This document shows positions 5,381 through 7,763 of a stretch of 7,763 nt of DNA, one piece after another. The stretch covers positions 1-7,763 of the forward strand of contig JAKQWJ010000029.1 in NCBI GenBank assembly GCA_029562045.1, in the 5' to 3' direction. The stretch is from Spirochaetota bacterium (GTDB lineage: Bacteria > Spirochaetota > Spirochaetia > DTKZ01). Within the stretch, counting starts at the first letter, position 1; the number at the start of each line of letters is the position of its first letter. A program made the translations under genes and the position numbers. The notes beneath the pieces are model-generated. The model saw only the letters and a list, made by a program, of their open reading frames with translations, did no database searches and was not told where the DNA came from.

Positions 5381-5531
5381 CGCCCGGGGAGGAACCGGCG
5401 GCCGCCCCGATGGGAAGCGGTCCGGTGGGGCGGCGGACCTCCGGCGCGTCCGGCGACTCGGGCGGGGTCCCGCGGCGGCGGACCTTCGGCGCGTCCGGCG
5501 ACCCGGGCGGGGTCCCGCGGCGGCGAGGCCC
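5310..5531. other. Gene-free GC-rich convergent spacer with repeats
   Basis: This 222-base gap between the stop of the dehydrogenase gene and the stop of the transporter gene contains no convincing gene. It holds the copy of the dehydrogenase tail and a 45-base tandem repeat. The 9-base word CGTCCGGCG occurs at 5347, 5447 and 5492, plus once in the dehydrogenase gene itself at 5281. A weak hairpin (GGGCC, 6-base loop, GGCCC; about 5317-5332) follows the dehydrogenase stop but lacks a T-tract, so I do not call it a terminator. Open frames through this stretch are low-complexity Gly/Arg/Pro strings. Confidence 0.7.
5431..5520. repeat. Tandem repeat, two 45-base units
   Basis: Unit 1 spans 5431-5475 and unit 2 spans 5476-5520. 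They match at 43 of 45 positions, the differences being at unit positions 11 and 28. A third, strongly diverged beginning may follow at 5521 and run into the transporter stop codon region. The units are almost pure G/C and each contains CGTCCGGCG. The period is a multiple of three, but no gene covers it. Confidence 0.85.
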
Positions 5532-6755
5532 TCAGCGCAGGGCCGGGCCCGCCGGGGAGGCGGCCTCCGCCGCCGGAGGCGCGGGATCCGGCGGGGCCAT
5601 GCGCCCGAAGCTTCGGTTCAGGTATAAGACAAGGGCGGCGAAGAGGGTGGCCAGCGCTATCAGCAGGAATCCCATGGACAGGGCGTTCCGGTCCCCCAGC
5701 CAGCCGATGAAGGTGGGCACGATGCCGTTGCCGAAAAGCACGGCGAAATTGATGATCATCGAAAAGGTGACGTTCTGCGAGTCCGGCGGCCCGATCCGGG
5801 AGACGATCATCAGGCCGGCGGGGAAAAAAGCCGCCAGCAGCGCGGGCTGGACGATCACCGCCGCCCGGAGCAGAAAGCCCCCGGCCAGGGCGACGAAAAC
5901 CGTGGCGATCCCGGAAACGACGAAAACGGTGACGATCACCGGCCGGGCGCCGAAGCGGTCCACCAGGGCCCCGGACACGAAGAGGATCACCACCCCGGAT
6001 ATCCGGGACAGACTGATCAGGGTATTCACCCGGTCCGGCGTGATGCCCTTGTCGGTCACCAGGAACATGGGCAGGATCGAGAAGATGCCCTGCTGGGCGC
6101 TCAGGGCCACACAGAAAAGGAAAAAGATGAACCAGGCCTCGGGAAGCCGGATCACCGCCCGCATCCGGCTGAAGTGGGGGGGCTTTCCGTGGGACAGGCC
6201 GCCGCTGCCCCGGCGGGAGTAGATCAGGGCCATCACCAGATTCAGCGCCACCACCACCAGCAGGATTCCCCGCCAGCCGAGCCGCGCATGAAACAGAAGG
6301 ACCATCAGCGGGACGGCGAAATACGCCATGTTCGGCCCCATCTCGTGGATCGCCAGGGCCTGGCCCGCCCGCGTGGGGTTTATCGTCGCATGGATCGTCG
6401 CCACCCCCGAGGTGGGGTAGAGTCCCGCCCCCAGCCCCAGAACCCAGAGCCCCGCCAGCATGACCGGGTAGGTGGCGCTCAGCGAAACCACGAAGAGCCC
6501 CAGAGCCACCAGCAGCAGCGACAGGATGATGCCCCCCCGATGCCGGACCCGGGCGGTGAGGTATCCGGAAAACAGCATCCCCGGCGAATACCCCAGGGTT
6601 ATGACCAGAAAGAGGCTGCCCGCCTGGGACTGGGACAGACCCAGGTCCTCCCGGATGTACACCAGAAGAGGGGCGAAGATAAGCCGGGAAAACATGCTGA
6701 GGAACAGGATGCCTGTCAGCAGGAGAAGGAGCCGCGCCTTTCGGGTGAACCTCAT
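5532..6755 (-). CDS. Major facilitator superfamily (MFS) transporter
   Basis: This 407-residue, very hydrophobic protein has the size and rhythm of a 12-helix MFS carrier. There are six helices in about residues 8-180, a basic central loop (about 180-205, RRGSGGLSHGKPPHFSRMRA) and six more in 206-380. The loop 2-3 motif A is degenerate in the first half (SGYLTARVRHRGG, 63-75) and well preserved in the second (SGALVDRFGARPV, 261-273), as expected from internal duplication. Other family touches are GLGAGLYPTSG (107-117) and the Pro/Ala-rich cytoplasmic tail (385-407). It acts in the inner membrane as a proton-coupled or facilitated carrier; I cannot assign the substrate. It follows the glgX stop by 61 bases on the same strand. 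The start ATG has only a weak upstream site (GGTGGGCGG), and a promoter-like element lies directly in front of it. The nearby sugar enzymes hint at a sugar or organic acid substrate, but this is only context. Confidence 0.9.
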   Translation of the reverse strand: MRFTRKARLLLLLTGILFLSMFSRLIFAPLLVYIREDLGLSQSQAGSLFLVITLGYSPGMLFSGYLTARVRHRGGIILSLLLVALGLFVVSLSATYPVMLAGLWVLGLGAGLYPTSGVATIHATINPTRAGQALAIHEMGPNMAYFAVPLMVLLFHARLGWRGILLVVVALNLVMALIYSRRGSGGLSHGKPPHFSRMRAVIRLPEAWFIFFLFCVALSAQQGIFSILPMFLVTDKGITPDRVNTLISLSRISGVVILFVSGALVDRFGARPVIVTVFVVSGIATVFVALAGGFLLRAAVIVQPALLAAFFPAGLMIVSRIGPPDSQNVTFSMIINFAVLFGNGIVPTFIGWLGDRNALSMGFLLIALATLFAALVLYLNRSFGRMAPPDPAPPAAEAASPAGPALR

Positions 6756-6763
6756 GTCCGCCC

Positions 6764-6793
6764 ACCATATCCCCGGAAGATATTTCCCGTCAA
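6764..6793 (-). promoter_or_regulatory. Possible promoter for the MFS transporter gene
   Basis: In the 61-base gap after glgX, minus-strand TTGACG (6793-6788, 5 of 6) is followed after 18 bases by TATGGT (6769-6764, 4 of 6). The predicted RNA start, about 6757, is only two bases before the ATG. An imperfect inverted repeat (ATATC ... GATAT) lies between the two hexamers and could be an operator. This is weaker evidence than for the other two promoters; readthrough from glgX is equally possible. Confidence 0.3.
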
Positions 6794-6816
6794 GCGGGAT
6801 CGTTGCCGCCGGAGGC

Positions 6817-7763
6817 TCATCGGCCCAGAAGAAGAACCAGGGACTTGGCCGTCACGTAACAGCGGTTCTGCGGGCGCAGGATCCGGGCCCCGTTTTCTCT
6901 GAAGTCCTCCGGCGCCTCCAGGGAAGTGTCGATGACCCGATGCCAGAGAGCCCCCGGCCGGGGCGGCGCCACCAGGAAGTTCCGGTCCGTGCCTCCGGAG
7001 TTGAACATGATGTAGATGTCGTTGGCGTCCCGGTCCCGGTCCACGTCCGCCTCGGTTCCATCGATCCGCAAAGCCAGAAAATGCTTCTGACTTCCCCAGT
7101 CCGGTGTTTCCCCCCGCTCGTCGAACCAGGTGATGTCCGGCATGGCGTTGTAGTTGGAGTCTTTTCCGGTGTAGAACTCCGGGCGCAGCAGGGCCGGGTG
7201 CCGGAGCCGGAAGCGGATGAGTTTGGCGGTGAACTCCAGGAAGTCCTGCCGCAGTTGGGGAAGCCGCCAGTCGTACCAGGACACCTCGTTGTTCTGGCAG
7301 TAGGCGTTGTTGTTCCCCCCCTGGGTCCGGCGGAACTCGTCGCCCCCCAGCAGCATGGGCGTTCCCAGGGACAGGAGCAGGGAGGCCATGAGATTCTTGG
7401 CCTGCCGGTTCCGGATTTCCTCGATGACCGAACCCGGAGGGGCCTCCCCCTCCACCCCGTAATTGGCGCTGAGATTGTTGTCGCTGCCGTCCCGGTTCTC
7501 CTCCCCGTTTCCCAGGTTGTGTTTCCGCTCGTAGGACACCAGATCGTTCAGCGTGAAACCGTCGTGGGAGGTGACGAAGTTGATGCTGTGGAAGGGCTTG
7601 CGACCGTCCCGCAGATAGAGGTCCGAACTTCCGGTGAGCCGGGTGGCGAAGGCCCCGACGGTCACATCGTCCCCCCGCCAGTACCGGCGCAGGTCGTCCC
7701 GGTAGCGATCATTCCATTCCGCCCAGCGCCCCCCGGGAAACCAGCCCACCTGGTAGGCCCCGG
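6817..7763 (-). CDS. glgX: Glycogen debranching enzyme GlgX (GH13 isoamylase type), C-terminal part
   Basis: The frame is open to the right edge, so the N-terminal half lies outside the window; about 315 of the roughly 650-710 residues usual for the family are visible. The visible part opens with AYQVGWFPGGRWAEWNDRYR, which is characteristic of GlgX and bacterial isoamylases. FVTSHDGFTLNDLVSYERKH contains the GH13 region IV His-Asp pair (the transition-state stabilising Asp). The NGEENRDGSDNNLSANYG segment, TPMLLGGDEFRRTQGGNNNA and YCQNNEVSWYDW are further family fingerprints. The C-terminal beta-sandwich ends at RPQNRCYVTAKSLVLLLGR. The enzyme hydrolyses alpha-1,6 branch linkages of glycogen after phosphorylase trimming, in the cytoplasm. 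The catalytic nucleophile (region II) and acid/base (region III) lie upstream and are not visible. The MFS gene follows 61 bases downstream. Confidence 0.93.
   Translation of the reverse strand, partial: GAYQVGWFPGGRWAEWNDRYRDDLRRYWRGDDVTVGAFATRLTGSSDLYLRDGRKPFHSINFVTSHDGFTLNDLVSYERKHNLGNGEENRDGSDNNLSANYGVEGEAPPGSVIEEIRNRQAKNLMASLLLSLGTPMLLGGDEFRRTQGGNNNAYCQNNEVSWYDWRLPQLRQDFLEFTAKLIRFRLRHPALLRPEFYTGKDSNYNAMPDITWFDERGETPDWGSQKHFLALRIDGTEADVDRDRDANDIYIMFNSGGTDRNFLVAPPRPGALWHRVIDTSLEAPEDFRENGARILRPQNRCYVTAKSLVLLLGR

Noticed and set aside
5431..5520. The tandem units as a CRISPR array
   Set aside because: There are only two directly adjacent 45-base units with no unique spacers between them and no cas genes in the window.
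5563..5580. GC-rich palindrome GCCTCCG...CGGAGGC at the end of the transporter gene as a terminator
   Set aside because: It lies inside the coding sequence, upstream of the stop in the direction of transcription, and is not followed by Ts. It encodes the Ala/Pro-rich tail.
5410..6222. Plus-strand frame starting in the tandem repeat and running into the MFS gene antisense
   Set aside because: There is no ribosome binding site, the composition is Arg/Thr/Pro-rich, and it is antisense to the transporter. The repeat part only looks like a repetitive peptide.
4996..6768. Long minus-strand open frame (590 codons) covering the MFS gene, the spacer and part of the dehydrogenase gene
   Set aside because: The translation is a Gly/Arg/Pro-rich string without domain structure, running through another frame of the MFS gene. 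GC-rich DNA commonly leaves such frames open.
6785..6805. Hairpin TCCCG-CTTGA-CGGGA after the glgX stop as a terminator
   Set aside because: The stem is only 5 bp and is followed by a mixed sequence rather than a T-run. It also overlaps the promoter-like element of the MFS gene.

Overview
The window is a GC-rich stretch of bacterial chromosome carrying nine genes, two of them cut by the window edges. Gene density is high, with several 4-base or near-zero gaps, Shine-Dalgarno sites of the AGGAGG type and recognisable sigma70-like promoters. The organism cannot be named from the sequence alone. A GC-rich, glycogen-using bacterium such as a spirochaete or an uncultured relative of one is a guess; I see no RNA gene or phylogenetic marker. 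I also see no tRNA, rRNA, insertion sequence, integrase or CRISPR array.

Layout from left to right. Positions 1-645 (+) hold the C-terminal part of a SAM-dependent methyltransferase, followed by a small thiamine-binding (YkoF/MTH1187-type) protein whose ribosome binding site overlaps the methyltransferase stop. Positions 611-4145 (-) hold a compact four-gene operon. In transcription order it encodes a four-helix membrane protein of unknown function, a two-helix membrane protein with a cytoplasmic zinc ribbon, a membrane-anchored P-loop ATPase with a C-terminal winged helix, and an MscS-type mechanosensitive channel. The last gene overlaps the thiamine-binding gene tail to tail by 35 bases. 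Positions 4146-4319 are a divergent control region with one promoter facing each way and a terminator-like hairpin between them. Positions 4320-5309 (+) encode a Gfo/Idh/MocA-family NAD(P)-dependent sugar or diol dehydrogenase. Positions 5310-5531 contain no gene but hold direct repeats, including a copy of the 3' end of the dehydrogenase gene. Positions 5532-6755 (-) encode an MFS transporter and 6817-7763 (-) the C-terminal part of the glycogen debranching enzyme GlgX.

The dehydrogenase, the transporter and GlgX suggest a loose carbohydrate-metabolism neighbourhood, but nothing links them mechanistically. The most interesting part is the four-gene membrane operon. A membrane-tethered ATPase with a winged helix, a zinc-ribbon membrane partner and an MscS channel in one translationally coupled unit looks like a functional module (envelope stress, channel gating or possibly defence). 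Its function is not deducible from this window.
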